A stretch of 10,332 nt of DNA from CAZSNH01 sp052388455 (GCA_052388455.1 JBQTIA010000130.1:1-10332); one strand, 5' to 3'; counted from the first letter of the stretch, positions 1 to 6,861 are shown. Made by a program: numbers and translations. The notes: generated by a model from the sequence alone, not told the origin.

Positions 1-128
1 CTTGCTGTTCGGCTAGCGGTTCCCATCACCAGGGTCCGCAGAGGACTTCCACCTCCAAGTCATCGGCCGGATACCACCCCGGCCAAACAGTGCCTTGCGG
101 CACCACGCGCCATGCCTGGCGCACCAGG
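1..128. other. Left-edge non-coding stretch
   Basis: I see no credible gene here. Two small hairpins occur side by side: GTGCC/GGCAC near 90-103, and GCGCCA/TGGCGC at 107-112 and 117-122. Neither has a T-tract. They could belong to the 3' end of a transcript entering from the left, but nothing in the window confirms that. Confidence 0.3.
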
Positions 129-157
129 AAAAAGCCCCGGAGCGGGGGCTCCGGGGC
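129..157 (-). terminator. Intrinsic terminator of the small secreted protein gene
   Basis: Read on the minus strand, a perfect 9-bp GC-rich stem (arms 134-142 and 149-157, six-base loop) is followed at once by five T residues (129-133). This is the classic rho-independent layout. It lies about 65 nt beyond the stop codon of the minus-strand gene at 224-481, so it most likely ends that transcript. Confidence 0.8.
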
Positions 158-223
158 AAGGCTTTGGGAGGGGAGGAAGTAGGAAGCGGACGTGGAGGAT
201 CGAATGCGGATCGGGGGAAAATC

Positions 224-481
224 TCAGTAGCAGTGCTGGAACAGCTCGTAGCCGACCACTTTGCAGCGGCCGTTGGCGTCGCACTTGCGGATCGGGGTGT
301 TGCGGTAGCTGCAGTAGTGATCGCCCTGGCGGCCTTCGACGCCCTTCATGGCCTGATTGAAGCGATAGGTCTGCGAGAAGTATTCCTTGCCGCCCTTGGC
401 CTCGGCGACGGTGCCTGTGAAAGCGACGGAGGTGGAGAGAACAGCCACGAGTGCGGTCGACTTCAGGAGGGCGTTGAGCAT
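224..481 (-). CDS. Small secreted four-cysteine protein, function unknown
   Basis: The 85-residue product opens with a clear Sec signal peptide: a Lys at residue 7, a hydrophobic stretch at about 8-22, and a probable cleavage after A-E-A near residue 28. The mature part is about 57 residues, basic and rich in Tyr, with four cysteines (C57, C67, C73, C84) that could form two disulfides in the periplasm. I chose the ATG at 481 because GGAG sits 6 nt upstream of it (488-491 on the plus strand). Starts further upstream would add a non-signal extension to the N-terminus. A good terminator follows the gene, and it is transcribed alone, divergently from the thioesterase gene. I do not recognise a named family. 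It resembles the short secreted hypothetical proteins common in Hyphomicrobiales, but that comparison is from memory. Confidence 0.7.
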   Translation of the reverse strand: MLNALLKSTALVAVLSTSVAFTGTVAEAKGGKEYFSQTYRFNQAMKGVEGRQGDHYCSYRNTPIRKCDANGRCKVVGYELFQHCY

Positions 482-712
482 CGGAGTCTCCATCGGTTTT
501 GGCCGTCCCCGGCCGTGATCTGATGCTGCCACTCTGCTCCCCTCAGACCTCCGGCGCTGTTCCCGCTGGAACAGGTGGCCGCCCGGCTGTCGGATTTTTT
601 AGCCGCCCGCCGACCGAACCCGTCGCGCGAGGCTCCCCTTTTTCGGCTTGCCCGGTGAAGCCACCCCGCGCAGGTTGCGGCTCTCTCGGACCCAACAGGA
701 GCAATCGCGAGC

Positions 713-1120
713 ATGACGGCGGCAGACCTCGGCGACCTCAAACCCGGACTGACCGGCCGCGCGGCGCTCGTCGTCTCGGAAGCGACCTCGGCGCGCGGCG
801 TCGGCAGCGGCTCGCTCGCCGTCCTCGCCTCGCCGATGATGGTCGCCCTGATGGAGGCGGCGGCGGTCGATTGCGTGGAGCACCTGCTGCCCGCCGGCAC
901 CACCAGCGTCGGCATCCACCTCGACGTATTTCACGACGGCCCGACGCCGATCGGCGAGGAGGTGCAAGCCACTGCCGTGCTGGAGCAGATCGAGGACCGT
1001 CTGCTGGTCTTCCGGGTCGAGGCGCGCGACCGCTTCGAGATCGTCGGGCACGGCCAGCACCGGCGCATGGTCGTCGGCATCGACCGGTTCCTCCGCAAAT
1101 TGGCCGCCAAGTCGGGATAG
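713..1120 (+). CDS. FlK-like hot-dog fold acyl-CoA thioesterase
   Basis: The 135-residue protein has the length and motif order of the fluoroacetyl-CoA thioesterase (FlK) family, single-domain hot-dog enzymes that hydrolyse acyl-CoA thioesters. Aligned by eye, the FlK catalytic Thr-Glu-His set corresponds here to S40 (in LASPMM), E48 (in ALMEAA) and H74 (in DVFHDGPTP). The TPIG turn after the His and the late GHGQHRR segment also fit the family. Ser in place of Thr keeps the hydroxyl. The natural substrate is unlikely to be fluoroacetyl-CoA; most bacterial members are uncharacterised and may clear unwanted short acyl-CoAs in the cytoplasm. No signal peptide is present. The ATG start is supported by AGGAGC at 697-702, 10 nt upstream. 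The gene stands alone, 145 nt before the deacetylase gene on the same strand. Confidence 0.8.
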   Translation: MTAADLGDLKPGLTGRAALVVSEATSARGVGSGSLAVLASPMMVALMEAAAVDCVEHLLPAGTTSVGIHLDVFHDGPTPIGEEVQATAVLEQIEDRLLVFRVEARDRFEIVGHGQHRRMVVGIDRFLRKLAAKSG

Positions 1121-1224
1121 GAGCGCTGCCGACGTCGCGCGCCGATGGCTTGGCCCAAGGGTTGGGCGCCAAAGGTTGAGCGACGGCTCGGAGACGACGG
1201 TTTCGCGGCGGCGGAAATTGCCGC

Positions 1225-1230
1225 TATAGT
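1225..1230 (+). promoter_or_regulatory. Candidate -10 box (TATAGT) upstream of the deacetylase operon
   Basis: TATAGT lies 36 nt before the deacetylase start codon, at a sensible distance for a housekeeping promoter with a short leader. No good TTGACA-like -35 is visible at 16-18 nt upstream (the bases there read TTTCGC/TTCGCG), so the call rests on the -10 alone. Confidence 0.35.
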
Positions 1231-1265
1231 CCGAATCGGGAGCCCAGAAAGAAGAGATCGCCACC

Positions 1266-2195
1266 ATGCGCATTGCCCTGTCGATTGCCGTTTCGATCGC
1301 CCTCGCCTCCGCCGCCGCTGCCGGCGCGCCGCCGAAGAATTCGAAGGGGACGGCCGCCGCGACGCCGCCGCCCCCCGCCGCCGCTGCGCCCGCAGCACCC
1401 GCCTGCGCCAATCCGAACGCGCTCGGCATCGGCCGCACAGTGGAGATCGACACCACCGGCGGTCCCGGCTTCGGCCTCGAACAGTACAAGGCGTACGACT
1501 TCCTGGAGGCCAAGGAGATCGTGCTCACCTTCGACGATGGACCGCAGGTGATCACCACCCCGGCCGTGCTCGACGCACTCGCCCATCACTGCACCAAGGC
1601 GACATTCTTCTCGATCGGCAAGATGGCCGTCGGCCTGCCGGAGATCATCCGCGAGGTCGCCAAGCGCGGTCACACCATCGGCACCCACACCTGGTCGCAC
1701 GCCGATTTGCGCGCCAAGAAAACGCCCAAGGAAGGCATTGACGAGATCGAGCGCGGCATCAGCGCCGTGCGCCGCGCCGTCGGCGTGCCGATCGCGCCGT
1801 TCTTCCGCTTCCCCTTCCTCAAGGACAGCCCTGAGATGATCGCCCATCTCGGCAGCCGCAACATCGCCGTCTTCTCGATGGACGCCGACAGCTTCGACTT
1901 CAAGTTCCGCGATCCCGAGAAGATCGTAAAAATCGTCATGGATAAGCTCGAAAAAAAGGGCAAGGGCATCGTTCTGATGCACGACATCAATCCCTTCACC
2001 GCCAAGGCGGTGCCCAAGCTGCTCGACGAACTGAAGGCGAAGGACTATCGCGTGGTTCACGTCAAGGCCGCCGCCGAGGCCACCACCCTCGCCGAGTACG
2101 ACCAGCTGATCGAAAAGGACGTTAAGGGACTGCCCGGCGCCGGCTCCGAAAAGCCGCTGACCAGCATCGTCAAGACGGTGCCGACGGCGCCTTGA
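1266..2195 (+). CDS. Secreted polysaccharide deacetylase (NodB/CE4 family)
   Basis: The 309-residue product has an N-terminal signal sequence (residues 1 to about 20), then an Ala/Pro-rich linker (21-48), then a carbohydrate esterase family 4 domain (about 83-270). The family motifs are all present: TFDDGP at 88-93 (catalytic base D90, metal ligand D91), the metal-binding H141-TWS-H145, RFPF at 181-184, a D-A-D-S-F-D-F strand at 206-212, and LMHD at 238-240 (catalytic His 239). The enzyme should therefore be an active metal-dependent N- or O-deacetylase acting on a periplasmic or surface glycan. Peptidoglycan, a chitin-like oligosaccharide and an exopolysaccharide are all possible, and sequence alone does not choose between them. 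The ATG is preceded by a weak AAGAGA. It is the first gene of a probable three-gene operon with the EipA-like gene (50 nt on) and the copper-protein gene. Confidence 0.9.
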   Translation: MRIALSIAVSIALASAAAAGAPPKNSKGTAAATPPPPAAAAPAAPACANPNALGIGRTVEIDTTGGPGFGLEQYKAYDFLEAKEIVLTFDDGPQVITTPAVLDALAHHCTKATFFSIGKMAVGLPEIIREVAKRGHTIGTHTWSHADLRAKKTPKEGIDEIERGISAVRRAVGVPIAPFFRFPFLKDSPEMIAHLGSRNIAVFSMDADSFDFKFRDPEKIVKIVMDKLEKKGKGIVLMHDINPFTAKAVPKLLDELKAKDYRVVHVKAAAEATTLAEYDQLIEKDVKGLPGAGSEKPLTSIVKTVPTAP

Positions 2196-2245
2196 TCGGG
2201 CCCTTCGCCCCTTTGTCGCCACGTCGATGGGCAGAACAGTCGGCC

Positions 2246-3424
2246 ATGCTGAGACCGCACCCTGCCCATCGTCGTTCCCGCTCGCTACTCGTGGCGCTCG
2301 TCAGTGCTGGGCTAGCGCTTGCGCTGCCGGCCACCGCCTTCGCCCAGTCCTGCAGCAAAGAGGATTTCGCCGCCGCGGTCGATCAGGCGGGGGCCGGGAT
2401 GCGCGCCTTCAATGCCGAGGCCAATCCGCGGCTCAAGCGCAAGCTCAAGCAGCTCCAGGAAAAGAAGCGCTGGCCCGAGGCCGGCTACGAGGAAAAGGGC
2501 TTCGACTATCTGCAGGACGGCCGCATCGCCGACCTCGACACGGAAGCCAACGAGCTGTTGACCCGCATCGACGACCTTGGCCGGGCTGGAGAGAGCGGAA
2601 CGGCGGGCTGTGAAAAGCTGGCCGAACTCAAAACGGCCGGCGCTGCCCTCCTCGCGGTGATGAAATCGAAGTCGGACTACACGCTCGCCAAGCTCGACGG
2701 CGAACTCGGCACCAAGTCGGCAGAATCGAAGCCAACCGAAGAAAAACCGCCTGTTGCGAAGCCGGCCTCACCCGGGCCGGCGACGGCCGCCGCTCCAAAG
2801 CCCAGTCCGCCGACCAGCGGCGAGCGACGCGAGAATTGGGATACCACCGCTGCCGCAACGCCGAGCGACCCTCCGCCGCCCGCCTCACCCGAGGCGTCCT
2901 CACCCTACATGATCCCGCCGGACGCCTTCGTCACCGACGAGCAGGGGTACACCATCGACGAAATCCGCGAGGCGAGCCGCGGCTTCTTCGGCACCATCTC
3001 GACCAGCCTCGCCAGCGTCATCGAGCACGCCTTCTCGCTCTCGGGCCGTCCCACGGCCTACGTGCTCGGCAGCGAAGGCGGCGGCGCGTTCCTGGCCGGT
3101 CTGCGCTACGGCAAGGGTACGCTCTACCTGCGGTCGGGCGGTACGCAGGAAATCTACTGGCATGGACCCTCGATCGGCGGCGACATCGGCGCCGACGGTG
3201 GCCGCACGCTCTACCTCATCTATCGCCTGAAGAACCCTGAAGGGCTCTACCGCCGCTTCATCGGCGTCGACGGCTCGGCCTATTTCGTCGGCGGCGTCGG
3301 CATCACCTTCCTCAAGGGCGGCGAGGTGATCATGGCCCCGATCCGCTCCGGCATCGGCTTCCGGCTCGGCGCCAATGTCGGCTACGTCCGCTTCACCTCC
3401 AAGCCCACCTGGAACCCGTTCTGA
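2246..3424 (+). CDS. Secreted EipA/DUF1134 envelope protein with extra N-terminal helical domain
   Basis: From the ATG at 2246 the product has 392 residues. A strong Sec signal peptide (1-33, ending A-F-A before Q34) is followed by a charged, probably all-helical domain (about 36-153) with two cysteines (C36, C122). A Pro/Ala/Ser-rich linker follows (about 156-227). The C-terminal part (about 228-392, from the DEQGYTIDEI segment onward) matches DUF1134, a glycine-rich beta domain. In Brucella that domain is EipA, a periplasmic protein needed for envelope integrity. Brucella EipA is only about 200 residues long, so the first half here is an addition to the basic family. A TTG at 2192 overlapping the deacetylase stop could also start this frame, but it would put 18 residues before the signal peptide; the ATG fits secretion better. 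No strong ribosome-binding site is visible. The gene lies between the deacetylase and copper-protein genes with short gaps. Confidence 0.85.
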   Translation: MLRPHPAHRRSRSLLVALVSAGLALALPATAFAQSCSKEDFAAAVDQAGAGMRAFNAEANPRLKRKLKQLQEKKRWPEAGYEEKGFDYLQDGRIADLDTEANELLTRIDDLGRAGESGTAGCEKLAELKTAGAALLAVMKSKSDYTLAKLDGELGTKSAESKPTEEKPPVAKPASPGPATAAAPKPSPPTSGERRENWDTTAAATPSDPPPPASPEASSPYMIPPDAFVTDEQGYTIDEIREASRGFFGTISTSLASVIEHAFSLSGRPTAYVLGSEGGGAFLAGLRYGKGTLYLRSGGTQEIYWHGPSIGGDIGADGGRTLYLIYRLKNPEGLYRRFIGVDGSAYFVGGVGITFLKGGEVIMAPIRSGIGFRLGANVGYVRFTSKPTWNPF

Positions 3425-3460
3425 ACCCGCGTGGAACCCAATCAACCGAGCGAGGACCCC

Positions 3461-3973
3461 ATGGCCAACTCAGCACCTGAAAACGATGCACCGCTGACTT
3501 CGTCCCGCGCCGCTCTTTCGCGACGGGGGCTGCTCGAAGCGTCGATCGGCACCGCGCTGGCGGCGGGCGCCCTGACGGCACCCGCCCTTGCCGGTGCCGG
3601 AGCCGACGACCATGCCGGCCACGGCGCGAGCACGGGCGGCGCGGCCAAGCATCAGGCACTGATCGATTCGGCCCTCGCCTGCGTCAACCGGGGCGAGGTG
3701 TGTACGGCCCACTGCATCGAGCTGCTCGCCAAGGGTGACACATCGATCGCGGAATGCCTGCGCCGCGTGTCGGCCATGCTGCCTATGTGCCGCGCGCTGT
3801 CGCAGTTCGCGGCGCTCGACGCGGCGCGGCTAAAGGATCTCGCCAGGCTCTGCATCGACGTCTGCGACGACTGCGAGAAAGAGTGCCGCCGGCACGAGAC
3901 GCATCACGCGGTTTGCAAGGCCTGCGCCGAAAGCTGCGCCCGCTGCATCAAGGATTGCAAGGCGCTGCTCTGA
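3461..3973 (+). CDS. Tat-exported four-helix-bundle copper-storage protein (Csp1/DUF326-like)
   Basis: The 170-residue product carries a twin-arginine signal (S20-R21-R22-G-L-L, then a hydrophobic stretch to about residue 46). A short His-containing segment (DDHAGHG, 49-55) follows, then a Cys-rich helical domain. There are 14 cysteines: C74, 81, 85, 99, 110, 131, 135, 138, 142, 152, 155, 159, 162 and 166. Most are spaced i, i+3, i+4 or i+7, so that they line one face of a helix. This is the pattern of the DUF326 four-helix-bundle copper proteins. Csp1 of Methylosinus trichosporium, also Tat-exported, stores many Cu(I) ions inside its bundle. A periplasmic copper store or buffer is thus likely; the metal itself is inferred. 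The ATG at 3461 has GAGGA 4 nt upstream. A GTG at 3431 would add ten residues. It is the last gene of the probable operon, 36 nt after the EipA-like gene. Confidence 0.88.
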   Translation: MANSAPENDAPLTSSRAALSRRGLLEASIGTALAAGALTAPALAGAGADDHAGHGASTGGAAKHQALIDSALACVNRGEVCTAHCIELLAKGDTSIAECLRRVSAMLPMCRALSQFAALDAARLKDLARLCIDVCDDCEKECRRHETHHAVCKACAESCARCIKDCKALL

Positions 3974-4013
3974 GCGTGAGGGCCGCTCACCGTCGAGGAC
4001 ATGACAGCAACCG

Positions 4014-4033
4014 AAAAAGTCGGACGCGGTCCG
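4014..4033 (-). terminator. Possible short terminator after DAHP synthase
   Basis: On the minus strand a 5-bp stem (CGGAC/GTCCG, three-base loop, 4021-4033) is followed two bases later by TTTTT (4014-4018). It lies 30 nt beyond the DAHP synthase stop codon. The stem is short, so termination may be weak. It also sits where the copper-protein operon converges from the other side; no better terminator for that operon is visible between the two genes. Confidence 0.4.
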
Positions 4034-4062
4034 TAAGGGCTGCATCCTTTGCTTTTTTCCCC

Positions 4063-5451
4063 TCAACCGAACGCGGCGACGGCGGTGGGCTTGGCGCGCG
4101 CTTCACGTTCGAGCTTCATGCGCTCCGCGACCAGGAAGGCCAGCTCCAGGCTCTGGTCCGCATTGAGGCGCGGATCGCAGTGCGTGTGATAGCGGTCCGA
4201 AAGATCGGTCTCGGAAATTGCCGTCGCGCCGCCGGTGCATTCCGTGACGTTCTGGCCGGTCATCTCGACGTGGATGCCGCCGGCGTGCGTACCCTCCGCA
4301 CGATGCACGTCGAAGAACACTTCGACCTCGTGCAGGATGCGGTCGAAGGGGCGGGTCTTGTAGCCGGTCGCCGCCGAGATCGTGTTGCCGTGCATCGGAT
4401 CGCACGACCACACCACCGGGCGACCCGATTTCTTCACCGCCCGGATCAGCTTCGGCAGATGCGCCGCCGCCTTGTCATGCCCGAAGCGGCAGATCAGCGT
4501 GATGCGCCCCGGCTCGGCCTTGGGGTCGAGCAGATCGAGCAGCTTCAGCAGGCCGTCGGGCTCCAGGCTCGGCCCGCACTTGAGCCCGATCGGATTGCGG
4601 ATGCCGCGGCAGAACTCGACGTGCGCGTGATCGGGCTGGCGGGTGCGGTCGCCGATCCAGATCATGTGCCCGCTGGTCGCGTACCAGTCGCCGCTGGTCG
4701 AATCGAGCCGCGTCAGCGCCTGCTCGTAGCCGAGCAGCAGCGCCTCGTGGCTGGTGTAGAAGTGCGTGGCGCGCAGCTGGTGTGTGTTCTCGGACGTGAT
4801 CCCGCAGGCGCGCATGAAGCCGAGCGTCTCGGCGATGCGATCGGCCAGCTCCTGGTAGCGGTGCCCCTGGGGTGAGTCCTTGACGAAGCCCATGTTCCAC
4901 TGATGCACGCGCTCGAGATCGGCGTAACCGCCGGTCGCGAACGCGCGGATCAGGTTCAGCGTCGCCGCCGATTGCCGGTAGGCTTCGAGCTGCCGGTTCG
5001 GATCGGGAATGCGCGCCTCGGGCGTGAACTCCGGACCGTTGATGATGTCGCCGCGATAGCTCGGCAGCTCGATCCCGCCCTTCTTCTCGCTCGGCGAGGA
5101 GCGCGGCTTGGCGAACTGCCCGGCGATGCGGCCGACCTTCACCACCGGTGAGCCGCCGGCATAGGTCAGCACAACCGCCATCTGCAGAAACACGCGGAAG
5201 AAGTCGCGGATGTTGTCGGCCCGATGCTCGAGGAAGCTCTCGGCGCAATCCCCGCCCTGCAGCAGAAATCCGTTGCCAGCGGCAACGTTGCCCAGCGTCT
5301 TTTTCAGCTCGCGCGCCTCGCCGGCGAACACCAGCGGCGGGAAATTCGCGAGCCGTGCTTCGACGTCCTCCAGTGCAGCGGCGCTCGGATAATCCGGCAC
5401 CTGAAGAATGGGCTTTTTTCTCCAGCTCTCGGGGGACCAGGCGGCCGGCAT
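4063..5451 (-). CDS. aroG: Class II (plant-type) 3-deoxy-7-phosphoheptulonate synthase
   Basis: The 462-residue cytoplasmic enzyme joins phosphoenolpyruvate and erythrose 4-phosphate to make DAHP, the first step of the shikimate pathway to aromatic amino acids. It is a full-length class II enzyme. By alignment with Mycobacterium tuberculosis AroG, the metal ligands are C69 (in GGDCAESF), H354 (in DPMHGNT), E396 (in HVEMTG) and D426 (in HCDPRLN). The phosphate- and PEP-binding stretches are also present: GRIAGQFAKPRS at 107-118, RNPIGLKCGPS at 285-295 and ICRFGHDK at 320-327. The N-terminus is shorter than in the mycobacterial enzyme, so the allosteric sites known there may not be conserved. 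The ATG at 5451 is backed by AGGAG (5460-5464), 8 nt upstream. A small upstream ORF ends 27 nt before this start. The gene is convergent with the copper-protein operon and divergent from the PqiA-like gene. Confidence 0.97.
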   Translation of the reverse strand: MPAAWSPESWRKKPILQVPDYPSAAALEDVEARLANFPPLVFAGEARELKKTLGNVAAGNGFLLQGGDCAESFLEHRADNIRDFFRVFLQMAVVLTYAGGSPVVKVGRIAGQFAKPRSSPSEKKGGIELPSYRGDIINGPEFTPEARIPDPNRQLEAYRQSAATLNLIRAFATGGYADLERVHQWNMGFVKDSPQGHRYQELADRIAETLGFMRACGITSENTHQLRATHFYTSHEALLLGYEQALTRLDSTSGDWYATSGHMIWIGDRTRQPDHAHVEFCRGIRNPIGLKCGPSLEPDGLLKLLDLLDPKAEPGRITLICRFGHDKAAAHLPKLIRAVKKSGRPVVWSCDPMHGNTISAATGYKTRPFDRILHEVEVFFDVHRAEGTHAGGIHVEMTGQNVTECTGGATAISETDLSDRYHTHCDPRLNADQSLELAFLVAERMKLEREARAKPTAVAAFG

Positions 5452-5459
5452 GTGAAATA

Positions 5460-5464
5460 CTCCT
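5460..5464 (-). promoter_or_regulatory. Ribosome-binding site of DAHP synthase
   Basis: AGGAG on the minus strand lies 8 nt before the ATG at 5451. It fixes the start of the DAHP synthase gene. Confidence 0.8.
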
Positions 5465-5478
5465 ACGACGGGAAGCTC

Positions 5479-5580
5479 TTAGCGCCCCCTCAATGTCGCA
5501 TGTCCCGCCCCGGCGCAAGACCTTGGTTTCCCGGCCGTCCGTGTTGCCGGCACGCCCACCGGACCGCAAATCGCACACAT
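5479..5580 (-). CDS. Possible 33-residue upstream ORF (leader) before DAHP synthase
   Basis: An ATG at 5580, preceded by AAGGAGGG (5584-5591 on the minus strand, about 3-4 nt away), opens a 33-codon frame ending in TAA at 5479-5481. The stop lies 27 nt before the DAHP synthase ATG. The peptide begins M-C-A-I-C-G and is rich in Gly, Ala, Arg and Pro, with three Cys. It contains no Trp, Tyr or Phe, so it does not look like a classical aromatic amino acid attenuation leader. It has no signal peptide or membrane segment. The strong ribosome-binding site and its place in the 5' leader are the only evidence for translation. The same frame continues open upstream through the divergent gene, so chance is a real alternative. 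Confidence 0.35.
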   Translation of the reverse strand: MCAICGPVGVPATRTAGKPRSCAGAGHATLRGR

Positions 5581-5697
5581 CGTCCCTCCTTCGGCCGCCC
5601 GCCTCAGTTTTGCCTTTACCCGGTTCTGATATGAGTTTTCATCGGGCCGCGGGCCGTGCCCCCGGGGGCAGGCATCGCGGCGGGATTTGGGTTCGAC

Positions 5698-6750
5698 ATG
5701 CGGCTGGGCGGCAGACGATTTCTCCTGAGCCTCGCCATCATCGGGGCGGCCGTCTGCCTGGCGCTCGGCCTGTCGCTGCCGATCATCAAGCTGACCAAGT
5801 TCGTGTTCTGGACCACCGAGCACAGCCTCATCTCGGCGGTCATGGTGCTGCTGAAGGACGGGCAGACCTTCCTCGGCATGACGGTGCTGATCTTCTCGAT
5901 CCTGCTCCCCGTCCTGAAGCTGCTCTACCTGCTCCTCGTCTCGACGCTGCCGGTCGCCGAGATCACCCGCCAGCATCGCCGCCTGAAGGCGCTCGAATGG
6001 CTCGGCAAGTGGTCGATGCACGACGTGCTGGTGCTGGCGCTGACCATCTTCTTCATCAAGAGCCAGGGCGTGTGGGACGCCGCCAGCCTCAACGGCGTTT
6101 ATTTCTTCACCGCCGCGGTCGTGTTGATGATCCTGTCCTACGCGTGGCTGAGGACCGAAGGTCTGACCGCCGCCGGCCTCGATCCGGCCGCCAGCGACGA
6201 TCCCGGCCTCGTCAAACCGCTTTCGGCCTACCGGAATTTCGTGCTGTCGTTCCTGATCATCGTCGCGACGGTGTTCTTTGCGCTCGGCATCATCCTGCCG
6301 GTGATCCGCTTCACGACGGTGTACGTGTGGACCAAGGAGCATTCGATCGCGACCATCATCTGGGCGCTGTTCGAGAACCAGGAATACTTTCTCTCGGTGG
6401 TACTGTTCCTGTTTTCGATCTTTTTTCCGTTCCTCAAGCTGTTCTACCTGCTGACTCTGGTCACCTCGCCGGACATCCCGGCCGAGTTCCGCCGCAAGTC
6501 GATCTCGACCATGGAATGGCTCGGCCGCTACTCGATGACCGACGTCATGGTGCTGGCGCTTATGATCTTCTACGTGAACTCCTCCGGCTATACGGAGGCG
6601 GCCGTGCAGCCGGGCGTCTACTTCTTCGCCGCCAGCGCACTCATCACCATGCTGGCCTACGGCTGGGCCAATACGGTGCCGGGCCGTCCGGCGCGTCCGG
6701 TGGCGCCGATCAAGATCGCCGCGAGCGCCCGCCCGGCGAAAGCCGCCTGA
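5698..6750 (+). CDS. PqiA-like membrane protein, two-fold internal repeat
   Basis: The 350-residue protein consists of two homologous halves (about 8-151 and 181-325), each with about four membrane segments. Matching pairs include LPIIKLTKFVFWTTEHS with LPVIRFTTVYVWTKEHS, LPVLKLLYLL with FPFLKLFYLL, EWLGKWSMHDVLVLAL with EWLGRYSMTDVMVLAL, and NGVYFF with PGVYFF. This is the paraquat-inducible protein A domain, found twice in Escherichia coli PqiA and YebS. Those are inner-membrane partners of MCE proteins (PqiB, YebT) in lipid movement across the envelope. Unlike E. coli PqiA, no Cys-rich zinc-ribbon segments are visible, and no MCE gene lies in the window. I chose the ATG at 5698; a GTG at 5656 would add 14 residues and no strong ribosome-binding site supports either. 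The tail after residue 326 is Pro/Ala/Arg-rich and probably cytoplasmic. The gene is monocistronic, divergent from DAHP synthase. Confidence 0.85.
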   Translation: MRLGGRRFLLSLAIIGAAVCLALGLSLPIIKLTKFVFWTTEHSLISAVMVLLKDGQTFLGMTVLIFSILLPVLKLLYLLLVSTLPVAEITRQHRRLKALEWLGKWSMHDVLVLALTIFFIKSQGVWDAASLNGVYFFTAAVVLMILSYAWLRTEGLTAAGLDPAASDDPGLVKPLSAYRNFVLSFLIIVATVFFALGIILPVIRFTTVYVWTKEHSIATIIWALFENQEYFLSVVLFLFSIFFPFLKLFYLLTLVTSPDIPAEFRRKSISTMEWLGRYSMTDVMVLALMIFYVNSSGYTEAAVQPGVYFFAASALITMLAYGWANTVPGRPARPVAPIKIAASARPAKAA

Positions 6751-6861
6751 CGAATTTTACGCCCCATGCCGACGCGCCGAACTATTGTTTCATGGTTTGA
6801 CGGCCGGCGTGCTGGTATTTGCTTTGCATTGCGCGCGGCCGCCTCACCAGCCCCGCGCGCC

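Noticed and set aside
1224..2222. 332-codon open frame on the minus strand
   Set aside because: It is antisense to the deacetylase gene, whose complete CE4 motifs settle the coding strand. The antisense product is low in complexity and has no motifs.
3972..3990. Hairpin GTGAG/CTCAC right after the copper-protein stop codon as a terminator
   Set aside because: A five-base stem with competing pairings and no T-tract; not supportable as a terminator.
4051..4058. Plus-strand T-run near the DAHP synthase stop as terminator tail
   Set aside because: The nearest stem (4021-4033) ends about 19 nt before the T-run, too far for intrinsic termination on the plus strand.
3754..4875. 373-codon open frame on the plus strand
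   Set aside because: It spans the end of the copper-protein gene in another frame and then the antisense of DAHP synthase. Both overlapped genes are certain.
5607..5640. Promoter for the PqiA-like gene (TTTTGC ... TATGAG)
   Set aside because: The spacing is near right, but both boxes are poor matches and similar pairs occur by chance; not strong enough to list.
5148..6800. 550-codon open frame on the plus strand
   Set aside because: It runs through the 5' part of DAHP synthase (opposite strand) and then the PqiA-like gene in a different frame. Its product is Arg/Pro-rich with no domain, typical of a shadow frame in GC-rich DNA.
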